Part shown: positions 35,504-47,495 of the stretch, one piece after another
Numbering within the stretch: the stretch's first letter is position 1
Layout: every line of letters begins with the position of its first letter
From: Verticillium longisporum
Taxonomy: Eukaryota > Ascomycota > Sordariomycetes > Glomerellales > Plectosphaerellaceae
DNA: 64,000 nucleotides
Assembly (NCBI GenBank): GCA_019188255.1
Contig: JAETXT010000003.1
Coordinates: 4,650,001 to 4,714,000 of the forward strand
Reading direction: 5' to 3'
Notes under the pieces: generated by a model
Database searches by the model: none
Told to the model about the DNA's origin: nothing
The model's input: only the letters and a program-made list of their open reading frames with translations
Translations under genes and position numbers: made by a program

Positions 35504-37332
35504 TCACAGCTCATCCTTTTCGTCGTGGTCCTCTCGCGCGTGGGCCTTTGACTTGAACCCATCGCCGTCGACGACGATGCGCCTGAGACGAAACACCCGC
35601 GCCGAGTGCTCGACAACATTGACCTCGAGATCGCCGCCGGCTTGTACCTCGCCAATCTTCTCACCAAACAGCCGCGGGTCTTCGTTGGCTAGTCCCTGGG
35701 CATACGGTATTTCCGTCGCGTTGTACCAATTCGCGGCGCGGAGGACATCTGCACGGACGCCGTCGTCACTGGCCCCGATGAGAGCTTCGGCCATCTCGAG
35801 GGGCATGCGGTGCGCCCACAGATCGTGTACGGACCAGCCGACGCGGACGTGGGGCGCCGACCCGCCCGGCCCATCGCCGACGAAAATCTCGGCGAGGGAG
35901 GCCTTCATGTCAAGATCAGCGCCGGCGGCGTTGAGGAAGATGACGGCCTGGTCGCCGTTGGCGAGTCGGCCGCTCCATATGTGGGCCTCCTGGGCGGCAT
36001 ACTCGTCGGCGACGGGGACGCGTGGGGGACCGACGTCTCGGCGGACACGGTAGACAGCGCGACCATGGGGGTCCTGACTCAAGGCAATGATGGCGGGGTT
36101 GTTGATGATGGAGAGGGCGGCGGAGTCCATGACACGGAGGTCGTTGCCGAGCATCAGCGGGGACTTGAGCGCCGCCCACAAGGCGAAGTGGGCCTTGTAC
36201 TCCTCGTCCGTCATGCCGCCCTGGCCTACCTCGAGCATGTCTAGGTCATTCCAGCCCCCGGGGATGGCGCGGTCGGCAAAGGGCGCGACCTTGTTCAGGA
36301 TGAAGAGCACGGAACACTGCGTGCCGGGGGCGACGCAGAAGGGGTCGGCAACCGAGGCGCAGCTGCACAGGTCATCGGGTCGCGTAAAGGAGTCGTAAAT
36401 ATCGCCAGACATGCGCCAGGCATGGGCAAGAGATGCGCCCCACTGAGTAAGAAAAAAAATAGCAGAGTCAGCTTGAGCGGTGTGCTATGGTAGACTTCCG
36501 GTGATGAAGTTATCGTGAGGTCTTGGCAGATGCCAAGAGGGGGGCCAGTCAGGGATCAGGGGTTGGTTGCAGAGGGGCCAGAGGCAAGCACTGAATAGAC
36601 TGAGCTCACCGTGTGGACGTAATCCTCTCCCCAGTTGCAGAGGTTTAAGGCGATGTCGCGGCCCGACGCCTTCAGGGCATCAGACATGGCCTTGAAGCGG
36701 TTGAACGAAATTTCCGGCGTGCCCATGCGACCCATATGGAAGCAATTGTCATACTTGAGAAAGTCAACACCCCAGGCGGCGAAGCTATCCGCATCGTCTT
36801 TCTCATGATCCAGCGATCCCGCTGTGATTGTGATCAGCGCCACATGATCATGGCATCAAGAAACTTGTTTTATTACAGCCACGCACCGAATCGAGCGCAG
36901 GTCAATTCCCCTGCACTGGAGTACATGCCGAATTTGAGGTTTTTGGCATGCAGGGCGTCGGAAATGGCCTTCATGCCGTGAGGGAACTTGGCCAGATCGG
37001 GCTGGACCTTTCCCTTGGCATCTCTGCCGGCAGGATCCTGCCAACAGTCATCGAGCACGACCGTGTTGTAGCCAAGATCACGAAGGCCGAGGCTGACGAC
37101 CCGTTCGGAGGTACTGAGCAGCAGGTGCTCCGATACATCACAAGCGAAAGCATTCCAATTGTTCTGCGCGCGTTGCCGTTAGCGGTCTGCATGCGAAATG
37201 TCTAGGAAAGCAATAAAAGAGAGGAGTGATTCGTACCCAACCCATTGGTGGGGTATCGGCCAAGCCATCAAACCGTGATGCAGCTCGGCCGACAAGAGCG
37301 AGGGCGACGACGATGGTGGAGTGTCGGGCCAT
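35504..37332 (-). CDS. GH27 alpha-galactosidase with C-terminal KDEL
   Basis: Four exons on the minus strand (37237-37332, 36887-37163, 36610-36821, 35504-36442) join to 507 residues. Signal peptide: MARHSTIVVALALVGRAAS. GH27 motifs in order: TPPMGWNNWNAFACDV, LGYNTVVLDDCWQDPAGRD, FGMYSSAGELTCARFAGS, then the nucleophile in FLKYDNC (D149), NLCNWGEDYVHTWG, and the acid/base motif WNDLDML (259-265), followed by SPLMLGNDLR. The enzyme hydrolyses terminal alpha-1,6-galactose from melibiose, raffinose or galactomannan. The last four residues are KDEL, an ER-retrieval signal, at the end of a charged tail (AREDHDEKDEL), unexpected for a secreted hydrolase. The third intron (167 bp) is longer than the rest. 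The neighbouring regulator and sugar permease suggest a saccharide-use cluster. Confidence 0.93.
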
Positions 37333-38127
37333 GATGATCTCGTTGCAGTTGCGGGTGCGCGTGCGCCAGGGAGTGGTCTGGCAGTGGGCTACTATCCGAA
37401 GGCCGACCTCATTTGCAGACTGACGATCCTTGGCCGTTCTTTATGGAATTCAAACACCGACGTGCTTCTGAAAACGAGCGTCAAGGGCGCAACTAGTCGA
37501 AACCCAGATCGTGGCCCTATCTGTAGCGTCCCGCCACGCCTGTAGGCGATACCGCATCTGCGCAAGTGCCGCAGTCGTCTTGTCGGGACCTCTAAATTGC
37601 AGTCATCAACGGAGTGCCGAGGCGCAGAATAACCCTCGTGTCGGCGACCGAGACCCTGGGGTTGAAGACTGCCAAGATGGTGGGAAATGGCAGCGGCGAG
37701 TTCTCCGCTGCTCCACAGGGCAAGGTCCCCACGGGGGGCGTACTGTACACGGTGTGATCGCCGGGGATGAAGGTGCCGACGCGAGTCAACATCACGTTGG
37801 CACCGCAGAGCGCGATGGGGTCGTCCCTGTAAAGAGATGATGTTGGTATTCGAACATCCAACGCACGTCACGAGGTTTGATGGAAGAGAGAAAAATCGAG
37901 GCGAGGCTGAGGCAGGTGCAGAGACATCAAGGTACATGCAGTAAAAGGATATACAGAAGAAATTGCTGGGTATTACAATAACATGATTTTGCTCCTCCAC
38001 TTCCTGCATGTTCAATCTGTCAATGTGCTTTTTCCAGCAATATTCGTCAATGCAGACAAACGCAACAGACAACGCGCCTACCACACCATCATTATTCCAG
38101 ACCTCGTTCATCATCATGATCCCGCCG
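37333..38127. other. Spacer between alpha-galactosidase and regulator genes; weak ORF inside
   Basis: On the minus strand 37592-37861 encodes 89 codons beginning MDVRIPTSSLYRDD, with coding-like codon choice (GC-ending). The frame also has a splice acceptor-like CTTTACAG just after its start, so it may be the last exon of an unrecognised transcript. I do not recognise the protein and would not call it a gene with confidence. Confidence 0.3.
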
Positions 38128-40128
38128 TTATTGCCGGTTCCAGAGCGCCTCCATCTCCTCGCTGCCACCGCGCCATGCTTCTGCCTCCTTCTCCTCCATG
38201 CTCTCGGCAAACTCAACCATGAAGCGTAGCATCCACCGATCCAAGACGAAGCTTGAATCCACACTTGTACGAGCCGTCGCATGGAAGGCCCTCAGACGAC
38301 TGATGGCGCGATCGACTGTTGGCCAGTAGCACTGCAGTCGCAGCAAGAGCTCAAAGTTCCGCTCCAGTCTCGATCGAGCCACGCCGATGTCATCTTCATC
38401 GCCACTGAACAGAAGAGTGTGGATCTGCACCGTAGATGCAATGACCAAGACGTGCGAGGTCATCGTGTAGCGGACATCAGCCCCCGCGGTTGCCTGTGAC
38501 CGATACACCATCTCGCATAACCGGCCCGCATGCTCCTTGGTTCTCTGTGCGTATTCTTGTCGCCGCATCGCCGACGGTGATTCTGTCGCCATGGTGCCCC
38601 TGGAGTCTTCTGGTGATAGTGGCGCGTCGATTGCTGCACCGTGCAGGAACTGGTAGTACAGCAGCTGGCCGAAGTGGTAGTAGCCGAGATACACCGCCGC
38701 AAAGATCCGTCCGAGGCCCCTCGACGCGAACCAGGCAAAGTTCTCGGGCGTATCATGCATATTCAGCGGTAGATTCGCAACCCAGTCGTCCAGCCGCGCC
38801 GTCAGCACGTCGACACCGTGGCTTAAAGTCTCCCAAGTCGGGTTCTCGGTGACGCATCGCTGGTTGAAGTTGTTGATTTCCAGCAGGATCCTATTGACCT
38901 TGATCATCTGCGCCAGAAGTTGAGAGCCGTGGCTAAAGGCACTCGTCCTGGCACTCGCGAGTCCTTCTGGTGATAGAGCGAGATATGATAGGTCGTCCAT
39001 GGGCAGGGAGATGTCTGTCCTATTTGGCAAGAGCTTGGGAAGCTTCACAGCCGTAGAGGACCACACATCAATCATCGACAGTGACCACCAGACTACACCT
39101 TGTCAGTACAGTGGTCTGAACACATCCAAAACATCGACAAGCCTCACCCCTGAGGTTGATCTCGCTCTCCAGCAGATTCGAGGCTGGCCTGTTTGGGAGG
39201 TCGAGCAGCTGGGCCATGCGACAGGCCACACCGTAGTAGATGTTCTCTACCTCGGCCTGCCCCGCCGCAGTCTCGCCGGATCCGATGAGAACGCAGAGCT
39301 GGATAGTCGTCAAAGAGATGTCGCGAAGGTCGAGCAGCTTCTCCGCGGCGCGAAGGTAGCCTGTGGCCCTGTCGCGGGGATCGTCATCCGCAAAGCACGG
39401 ATCGGTCGAGAACCTGAACGTCGTAGCGGTCAGCCCTGTCTCCGGCTCCGCAAGAGTGCATGCAGGAAGCATGACTCTTGACGCGATGCCTCATCCTGGG
39501 GTTCGACTCGGCCGAGACACTCAGGGGCACCATGTGGCTTCGCCAACGTACCTTGCAGACAGGGCGAACATGCCAAACAGGATGCTATGGGGCACGCGGT
39601 CCTGCAGAGCATACTCGATGAAGCTTGGTCGATGAAAGAGCGAGTGGAACTGATCGTGGATGTAATCGAAGTAGAGCCGCACGAGGTCTAGACGCATGGC
39701 AAGGCCTGGCAAGGTAGCCTGCGGCTCTGGCTCGACAACTTCGGGGCTGAACCCATCGCCATGGTGGTGGGACGATGCACTCGTCGATCCGCCTTCCGGG
39801 GTCAGCGCTTGCGACGCTACTTGGCTGCGTTGCTGAGCACGCTGGTCATAGTAGCCGCCTTCTGGGGGACCTTGGACACATGATATGCCTCTCTCCTCGC
39901 AGTGCACACATGCGCGCCGGCCATTCTTCGTCTGACATTTGCGCCGACGACTCCTGTGGACCAGAACATGTTAGTCCAGGTGATCGACATGTGGAGGGTG
40001 GACTCGAATGCCTCCAGGCCTTGCTCGGGTGATGAGATGGCGAAACAAAAGCAACCGGCATCAAGGCCATGGTGCGAGTTCGGGCGAGTGTCTTACCGGC
40101 ACGCGGCACAGGCCGAGGGCTTCCGCAT
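38128..40128 (-). CDS. Zn2Cys6 transcription factor with fungal-specific TF domain
   Basis: Exons 40097-40128, 39552-39953, 39148-39413 and 38128-39092 join in frame to 554 residues. The binuclear cluster is split by the first intron (143 bp): C7-x2-C10-x6-C17-x8-C26-x2-C29-x6-C36, the exact family spacing, with a basic RSRRRK between. A fungal-specific TF (middle homology) domain follows: LVRLYFDYIHDQFHSLFHRPSF, MFALSARFSTDP, YGVACRMAQLLDLP, and RVWWSLSMIDVWSS, the last regenerated by the third splice. It should bind CGG-containing sites. It lies between the alpha-galactosidase (same strand, about 0.8 kb) and a divergently transcribed alpha-glucoside permease, so local regulation of sugar use is a fair guess. 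Confidence 0.9.
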
Positions 40129-41183
40129 TCCGCGCCCAGGGAAGGGACGGTGTCCCAAGTCGTCGGTGATAGGGGGGTAGCACCAGGGGACGGAAGCAGG
40201 ATTGATGATGATGTGATCCAGCCCAGCGGGCGCGTTGGTCAGGCACAGACACACAATGATGATGCTGGACGGAAAACTGGTCGTCAATGGACGCGGTGTC
40301 CCGCAAACCAGACGCACGCGGTGCCAGGCTCTGGGTGGTCGTGGTATGAACTGGGGGCTGAACCCCGACTGACCCCATCACTTTTCCGATTGAGTTAACA
40401 TCCCCAGACGAATGGGATCCCTGTCTCCCCGCTTGAAGAGGACTCGAGAGGAACCCCTCAGCGGTTAGGGGCGGAAAACCGGTGGAGAAGTTTTGCGCTG
40501 GTCATGGTCCCACCTCATGGATTATCCTCCTTTGGGACTCGATTTGACTCGCACTGCATATTGGCCGCGGCTCAAGCCGGCTTTCTCCCCGTCTCTCGTT
40601 CATCGTGCGACACGGAAAATTTTACGGAGAAAACTCTCCAACCAGCACTCGGCTCCGGGCTTCACTGCGGAATTGAGGAACATCGGTAGTTGCACGTGGT
40701 GAACGGGTTCTCCTCCACATCGCCCGCATGCCCGCCATCTGATGCACCGCATCCTTCATCCCCATGGGTTCCCCAAGGCAGGTATGGAAACAGAGCCAAG
40801 GAGCTACTCGACAGACAATGGGTGTCCAGACCCTGAGTCGTGGAGGCCACTCCAGGTCTGAGGCCCAACTGGTTACCCGATTCAGGTCACATCTCCGCAC
40901 TCCAGTTCCTCGGTTTGACGAAAGGACCCTCCCATCCCTTGTCAGTCGATTGACTTGTTCGATCTGCTAGTGCTGCAATTTCTTGATTCGTCCATGATGA
41001 CTTGGGAAGCTGTAATGGGCCATGGCATCCAACTTGGCTTCCCCATCGTGAACAACTATATAATCGGTCACGCCCTCACGTCATTCTACTCACGATGCTT
41101 CTGAGTCAGCCGCCCTTCAACCAACCGGTGGTCGATCAACAAACTTCTACTGGCAGTATACTCTGACAAAAGGTCTCGTCAAC
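40129..41183. promoter_or_regulatory. Divergent promoter region of regulator and sugar permease
   Basis: No gene recognised. On the permease side TATATAA is at 41057-41063, 121 bp before its ATG. Three CGG triplets crowd 40462-40482 (40462, 40472, 40480), a possible Zn2Cys6 operator. That reading is inference. Confidence 0.4.
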
Positions 41184-43056
41184 ATGTCCCAGGAGAAGGA
41201 TCTCGGCCCCAGCGACGGGCTGGCCGCCGTCCCCGCGGTTAGCCATGGCCAGCGCAACGAGACGGATGTTGCCCTCAACAACGAACGTCAGATGAGCGTT
41301 CGCGATACCTTCCGCTTCTGGCCCAAAGCTATCCTGTTCTCTTTCGTCATCTCGCTGTCAATCATCATGGAGGTTGGTCCCAGTCTTCCCAGCTCTACAG
41401 AGTAACCTCGCACTAACGTTGTGACCCAGGGATACGATACCCATCTGATGAGCAGCTTCTACGCCTACCCGACCTTCATGGAACGCTACGGCAACCAGGT
41501 TGACGAGAACGGCCCTCTGATCTCGGCCCAGTGGCAGACGATTATTGGCAACGGTGTTCAGGTCGGATCCATCATCGGCCTCATCATCAACGGCTTCATT
41601 ACTGAGTGGCTCGGATACCGCAAAACCATGATCATCGCTATGACAGCTATGATCGGCGCCATCTTCATCCCTTTCTTCTCCAACGGTCTCCCCATGTTCC
41701 TCGCTGGTGCCCTTATCCAGGGTATCCCGTGGGGTATCTTCCAGACCCTTGCTGTCACGTAAGTATCTCCAATTCGATCAAAGCAACGACGAAGGCCTTG
41801 CTGACTTGCTCCCAGGTACGCTGCTGATATCTGCCCTACCGCTCTTCGCGCTTACATGACGTCCTGGGTAAGTCTCTGCTTGAGCGATATTAAGATATTC
41901 TAGACTAACACGACTGTGATAGATCAACATCTGCTGGGTCATCGGCCAATTCATCGCTGTTGGCATCCTGAACGGCTTCATCGACCGTACTGACCAGTGG
42001 AGCTACCGTATCCCCTTCGCCATTCAATGGGTAAGCTTGATCCCAAACCATCAATGCAACAGTCCTAACAAGGAATAGATCTGGCCCATTCCCATCATTG
42101 TTGGTACCTTCTTCGCTCCTGAGAGCCCTTGGTGGCTCATCCGCCACAACCGCATGGAGGAGGCCAAGGAGGCTGTTCGCAGGCTTACCAAGCCCGAGAG
42201 CGGCGTTGAGTTTGACCTCGATGCTCACATGGAGATGATGCGCGTCACCAACCAGTTTGAGATGGAGATGAGCACCGGCGCTCACTACTGGGATTGCTTC
42301 CGTGGCAGCAACCTTCGCCGTACCGAGATCGCCTGTGTCACCTGGATGACCCAGTCCTTCTGCGGTGTTCCATTCATGGGCTACGGTGTGCAGTTCATGG
42401 TTCAGGCTGGTCTCAACACCAAGCACAGCTACGCCCTCAGCCTTGGCCAGTCCGGCATTGGTCTGTTCGGTTGCATCCTCGCCTGGTTCATCATGACGTG
42501 GTTCGGCCGTCGCACCATGTACCTCGGCGGTCTTTCGGCCATGTTCGCCATCCTCATGATCATGGGCTTCCTCGGCATCCCTGCGGAGACCTCCGGTACC
42601 TCGTGGGCTGTCGGTGTTCTCGTCATTATCATGGTCTTTGCCTTCCAGCTTTCCGTCGGCCCTGCCTGCTACACCATCGTCGCCGAGATCCCCTCGACCC
42701 GCCTGCGTATTAAGACTGTCGCCCTTGCTCGCGCCTTCTACAACGCTGGTGGCTTCATCACCAACGCTCTCATGCCCCAGATCGTCGGCCGCAAGGCGTG
42801 GAACTGGGGTGCCAAGGGCGGCTTCTTCTGGGCCGGTATCACCGCCCTCTTCCTCGTCTGGACCTTCTTCCGCATGCCCGAGGCCAAGGGCCTGACCTAT
42901 TCCGAGCTCGACCTGCTGTTCGAGCACGGCGTCGGCGCTCGCAAGTTCTCGCAGGAGGCTGCTGATGTCCTGAAGCCCCAGCTCCAGGAGGTCGCGGACC
43001 GCTCCGAGAAGGTTGCCGAGGTCGAGCGCGAGGAACGCGAGGTTCGCAGTGCTTAA
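41184..43056 (+). CDS. MFS sugar transporter, alpha-glucoside permease (maltose permease) type
   Basis: Five exons (41184-41372, 41430-41758, 41816-41867, 41933 region starting at 41923-42030, 42079-43056) join in frame to 551 residues. The sugar-porter pattern is clear: SIIMEGYDTHLMSSFYAYPTF in TM1, ISAQWQTIIGNGVQVGSIIG, WLGYRKTMI, then YAADICPTALRAYMTSW, RIPFAIQWIWP, the central loop PESPWWLIRHNRMEEAKEAV, WFGRRTMYLGGLS, and VAEIPSTRLRIKTVALARAFYN. These match fungal MAL/AGT1-like proton symporters for maltose and related alpha-glucosides. The C-terminus is long and charged with a coiled-coil tendency. Divergent from the Zn2Cys6 regulator and near the alpha-galactosidase, which hints at import of a plant oligosaccharide. 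Confidence 0.92.
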
Positions 43057-43374
43057 GCGTACGAGCTGCCTGACGTGAAATGGTTTTGAACCTTCTGCTA
43101 TGGTCGCACATTTGGCATAGCGATTGAGTGACCTGCTTCCAGGCTCTGCAGCGAAGCGTGTTGCGAACATACTAGCATAATAATCACTACTCCTGAAATA
43201 TACCCCGAATTTCATCTATTGCTCTAAACCTTAACATTGCGGATTCTTCTAAGGTCTAGATTTCCCCCTCCTGCAGGTCTGTGGCTTCGTTGGATTCGCT
43301 ATAGCTGTCACTGCCAGGCGAGCTTTCACTGGTGTCCACTTCTAACCACGCGTAGAACCAGGTAGCTGCTAGCA
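43057..43374. other. Short intergenic between convergent genes
   Basis: 3' flanks of the permease and the downstream MFS-like gene; nothing recognised. Confidence 0.5.
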
Positions 43375-45263
43375 TTAGACAAGTGCGAGTGTACTGGAGG
43401 CAGCCACGAACACATACGGCCAGCACCATGAGCCCTGTTTCTGCAGCTGTAGCAGACTGTGCATTGCGGGCCCTATTGCAAGCTTGGGCACGGCTTCGAG
43501 GAGCACGTCGATACCGAAGCAGACGAGTCGCTTCTGTTCGCGCACAGTATTCCGCTGGGGAATGACAATCCGCTCTTCCTCTGCCTCGTGGCTTGCGGTG
43601 CTAGAGAGAAGACCTGGAGAAGACGATGACTCCGAATTTTGTTCCACAGCGTTTTGGGGCCCTGTCGCCTCACCGTTTGCTCCGTAGATTGGAAAACAAT
43701 CTCTTGGTTCGAGAAGTGGCCTGGAATCACCTCCTTGAGGCCCCTCTTCTTCTTCCTGATCGACGGGTACCAGCCAGGCGGCCAAGACGGACTTTATGAG
43801 CGTCAAGGACTGTCGGCCGATCTCTATGAGAGCGTACCCGGCTGTCAATGATCTGAATGACGATGTGCCGATGAATAGTGCGGCTCCCGAGATGCCGAGG
43901 CAGACATTCATCATTGTCAGACCTAGGTTATAAAGTAAACTGTTGGCACCCTGTTTGCCCTGGTACATGAACCAGGCAATCGACGTGAGAGATACGATTG
44001 TCGTCCCCAAGGAGCCGACGACCTTGGCTTCTCGGGTATGTCTGTTGTGGTCCTCGTGCAATGAGAGTCGATAGGACATGAATCCAAAGGCAAAGTTCCC
44101 ACCTCCGATTGATAGTGGACAGAGGCAAAAGGTGACAACCAGAATAAATCCGGCCTTGAGGTTCGGTAACCTGGTCCTTAGAGTCTGAAATATGTCATGA
44201 AGGTTTCCGGACGGTCTATTCTCTCTCCAGGTTGACTCGTCCGACGGCAGGTGCCACAAGGCAACACATCCCAGAGCCGTCATCATGACAAAAATGAGTA
44301 GCGGTATACGAATGCCGAAAAATCGCACAATGGACAGAGAAAGGTAGGATGTCAAAAACAGGGACAGCGTTTGGACCCCAGAATCAAACTGGAACGCTAG
44401 CGCGTACATCTGAGGGGTGCTTCAAAGGAGCTATGGTGTCAGTGAAAAGCCATATTTGACAGAAACATGTATAGAGGGTGCCGAATATCATTCACCTTGA
44501 TGGAGGGAATGTGCTCTCAACGAGCCCAGAAATGAGAGCATATCTGAAAGCTGTGCAGGTAAAAGGCCCGCCGCCGAGGAAAAATAACGAGTTTGACCAA
44601 AATACCCATGCTTTTAGATTGTCTTTAGAGCTGTAATATACTGCACAACAGAGACTTATCGGCGGTAAAGAGTTGCTGAAAGCCGAGAGAAGAGTTACAG
44701 ATTTGGTGGTATCGAGTCTATGGACTGGCGGCTGCGATCAGAATGATGGACCTATGGGGGGGGGGGGTCCTAGGCCGGATAGGACGTTTTGTCACCATTC
44801 AAAAAGGCTTTGACAACTTACGCAGAGAGCTTAGAAGCACTAGCTAGCATGAAAAACGCAACCAAAGAGGCCAAACCTGATGCAGCTGTCAGCTCAGGAA
44901 GTCGAGGCAGCTCTATTTGCTAGCGTTTGATGAGGCTGGTCTGACACATGCAAAACCAAGTAATGGCTCACCAAAAAAGTTCGCGGACCAATTATTGGCG
45001 TTCAAAACCTGGGAGATGAGATTTTTGCAGCCCTCTTCCGTCTCGATCTCGTGGCACAAGATCTCACGCCAAGCTGGTTGTGAGTTATCCACAGCCAGCA
45101 CTGTTGCAGAGGTGAAGCAGGCAGTCGCAAGGTACATTGGTAGTAGGAGGGCTAACGGAGTCGCAGGCCGATTTGCGACTCTTGCGAGGCGAAATTGCTC
45201 ACTCTGGAAGTTCCTTCGAGATACACGGCTCTGTGACGCATCCTGGGCTATGTCTAGAACCAT
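43375..45263 (-). CDS. MFS-like multi-pass membrane protein
   Basis: Reconstructed from four exons (44972-45263, 44822-44885, 44496-44630, 43375-44419) that close in frame to 511 residues. The N-terminal part has TM1 (TPLALLLPMYLATACFTSAT), then a Cys-containing loop with EEGCKNLISQVLNANNWSANFF. After splicing come AASGLASLVAFFML, SNSLFFLGGGPFTCTAFRYALI, VESTFPPS and MYALAFQFDSGVQTLSLFLTS, the usual order of a divergent fungal MFS group. The second half supplies about six more membrane segments, with a long hydrophilic loop (EQNSESSSSPGLL) between. The second intron (191 bp) contains a 12-base G tract (44756-44767) and its acceptor is the CAG at 44631-44633, the only one preserving frame. Substrate unknown. 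Confidence 0.7.
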
Positions 45264-46796
45264 AGCTCCGTGTGGCCTGCTCGGTGAATGGCAGCGCTAC
45301 ACTTGCTAGTAGAGACGGAAGCTGGCGATAAGGCTTTGTGGCGTGATACACAGAAGAGTCGATGCTAAGGCTGTGTTCGATGATTGACCGTGAATGCTTC
45401 TTCCAAACACAAGAATGGGCTGCACGTCAGGCCGGTCAGCCAGCCTTGGCGGTCCAGCCTTGGCGGTGTCGCCCTGTGCAAGGAATCGCACACCAACATC
45501 TGGCACAGTCTGTAGCAAAGCGGCACAGCTTCCTTTGCTGCTGCCTAAGATGAAGGACCGCGTCATACAAGACTGCCTGGCTTTCGCTCAAATACGAGCC
45601 AGCTTTTGACTGATAAATGCTTGCTTTTGCCATTCTCGAAACAAAGATGCAGTATTTCTTCCGTCACAAGAGACCCAAAACTGTGCCCCCAAAAACCAAC
45701 ATCCCGCATCCTAGCCGCGGCCCAGAGATCAGGAAATGGCGCAATGACACATATCATATGATCACTTTAAAGTATAGTAGCCATGCGTATTACATGCAGG
45801 AGTAGCGCAGCCGATTCTGTAGAGGTGTGGTACCAAAATGACCACAGCCAGCTCTTGCCACGAATAACAATCGCCTCCATCGCCAAGCTACAAATGGGGC
45901 TGACCGAATACAGTGCTGCACTGCAAGAGATTTGGAGCAAATGGGATAGTAGCTCGATTAACGGCGGTCGCGCATCTTTGTCAGGATTGTAAGGGCCAAA
46001 CAGCGGGTTTCAACAAGCACGCGCAGCTAGTTAAATCATGCCGGGAGAAGGTAACTAAGGTACCTACGTAAACATCTTCGATCATCTACAGGCAGCCCAT
46101 CCCGCCAAGAATTGCCTTAAAAAGCCGAGGCTACCCTCATCCAGCCCGATTTGTACGTCTACGAGTATTTCTGCCAGCGCACACGGTCCGCCAACCACTT
46201 GCCCACCCTGTCAAATATAAGTTCCAACTTTGGTGCCCAAGCCGAAGTCATTGCTCACCTGTACGCCCAATGGCGGCAGGCAAACGGTACAGGACGAAAT
46301 TGTCCCCCGCGGCTTCCTGATGGCTTGACGCTCCTTTTCTCCAGCGTCACTTTAGACCATGGCAAATTGTTGCGCAAACAACAGAGCGAGTAACGTGCAA
46401 ATTCACAACAAGGTTCAATTGTATTACCGGCCTTCCGGTCGACTCTCTCTTTTCGTAGTCTCACGTTCTCTTGATACTGGATCGGGCATCGTACATCGCC
46501 CATTCTTTCAAAAAACCGCCAGCTCTGTCGCAAGCGAAACGCTTCGGAAGACTTCCATCATCGCTGCCTCTGCGCTCGAGGACTGACTTCAGTTCGACCG
46601 CATCCTCTAGAACTTGGGAAAGCCCTCTGATCGGAGGTGAGTGGGACCTCGGGGCAATTTGTTGGGTTACTCAGAGCGCCGGTATCTAAGATCGGTGGAC
46701 ATGGTAGGTGATATCACCCTGCGGTATTTGGCCTGGAATTCACTAGATTTATGTCAGAGTGGAAAATCTGCTGATACGTGCCCGACACGGTGTTAG
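45264..46796. other. Intergenic, no gene recognised
   Basis: Short open frames only. No splice-linked coding pattern or family resemblance found. Confidence 0.45.
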
Positions 46797-47495
46797 GTGG
46801 GTGGGTTGTCATGCGAGGGTCTCATGCGACCAGAACAGATATGGGAAGCATTTCCCGAGCTTCGATACCTCCCTCGACCAGAGCCGCCTCCCGAGGATGA
46901 GAGAGATCATTACCGATGGGAAACAGAATACCAAACGTGGCAAAAGTTGAGGTGCAAAAACGACAAAGGAGGCTATTTCTGTCGGAAACACGGGCTTTGG
47001 ATAACGTGCGACCAGATCGACGCCTTCGATCTCAAAAGCCAGAAGTTCGAAGGGCGTGTTTACGAGATTGATGGCATTATGTACTTGGAAAGAACGTGCC
47101 CACCCAGTCACGATCAGTGGGAAGCATCACGAGACCGTCACATATTGGAGTCCCTGATCACTCACGACCAAGAACGACATGACGTTCACCACAAAATATC
47201 CATGAAATCAGATCAGGTCGAAAATGAGGATGAAGTACAAGAACTTCTTTATCAAACAGAGCAGTTGCATATTGGAGACGACGAACAGCCTGAAGCGGGA
47301 ATCGAGGCGGGCGAACCAAGTCAGTCGAAGAGGCGCCAGGCAGGGAAAGGGCGAAGTCATGACCCGAGGCGGTCCCAAAAAGAACACAGCTCAAAGTACT
47401 ACGACGAAACCCACCGAAGGAAGTCTGGTGGGAGCAGCGGTACCTCAAAGCGACATAAAGGCCATGGCAGTTCTGGTTCAGGGTCTCAACATTAA
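46797..47495 (+). CDS. Hypothetical protein with charged, basic Ser/His-rich tail
   Basis: Up to 232 residues; the initiator may be the first Met or, more likely, the one at 46824 (MRPEQIWEAFPELRY). The middle holds a possible metal-binding pattern (CKNDKGGYFCRKHGLWITC). Acidic stretches (VENEDEVQELL) are followed by a low-complexity tail of Arg, Lys, Ser, Gly and His (residues about 180-232), as in many disordered nuclear proteins. There is no signal peptide or membrane segment. I do not recognise the family, and an upstream exon cannot be excluded. Confidence 0.45.
   Translation: MGGLSCEGLMRPEQIWEAFPELRYLPRPEPPPEDERDHYRWETEYQTWQKLRCKNDKGGYFCRKHGLWITCDQIDAFDLKSQKFEGRVYEIDGIMYLERTCPPSHDQWEASRDRHILESLITHDQERHDVHHKISMKSDQVENEDEVQELLYQTEQLHIGDDEQPEAGIEAGEPSQSKRRQAGKGRSHDPRRSQKEHSSKYYDETHRRKSGGSSGTSKRHKGHGSSGSGSQH

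Noticed and set aside
37392..38282. Minus-strand ORF of 296 codons overlapping the 3' end of the Zn2Cys6 gene
   Set aside because: It starts in another frame of the regulator's last exon and then runs through spacer; the composition changes along its length and no family is recognised.
41905..43215. Minus-strand ORF of 436 codons opposite the sugar permease
   Set aside because: Antisense shadow of a strongly codon-biased gene; low-complexity Glu/Gly/Asp composition and no domain.
44756..44767. G12 tract as a frame-breaking error in the MFS-like gene
   Set aside because: It falls inside an inferred 191-bp intron and does not affect the coding frame.
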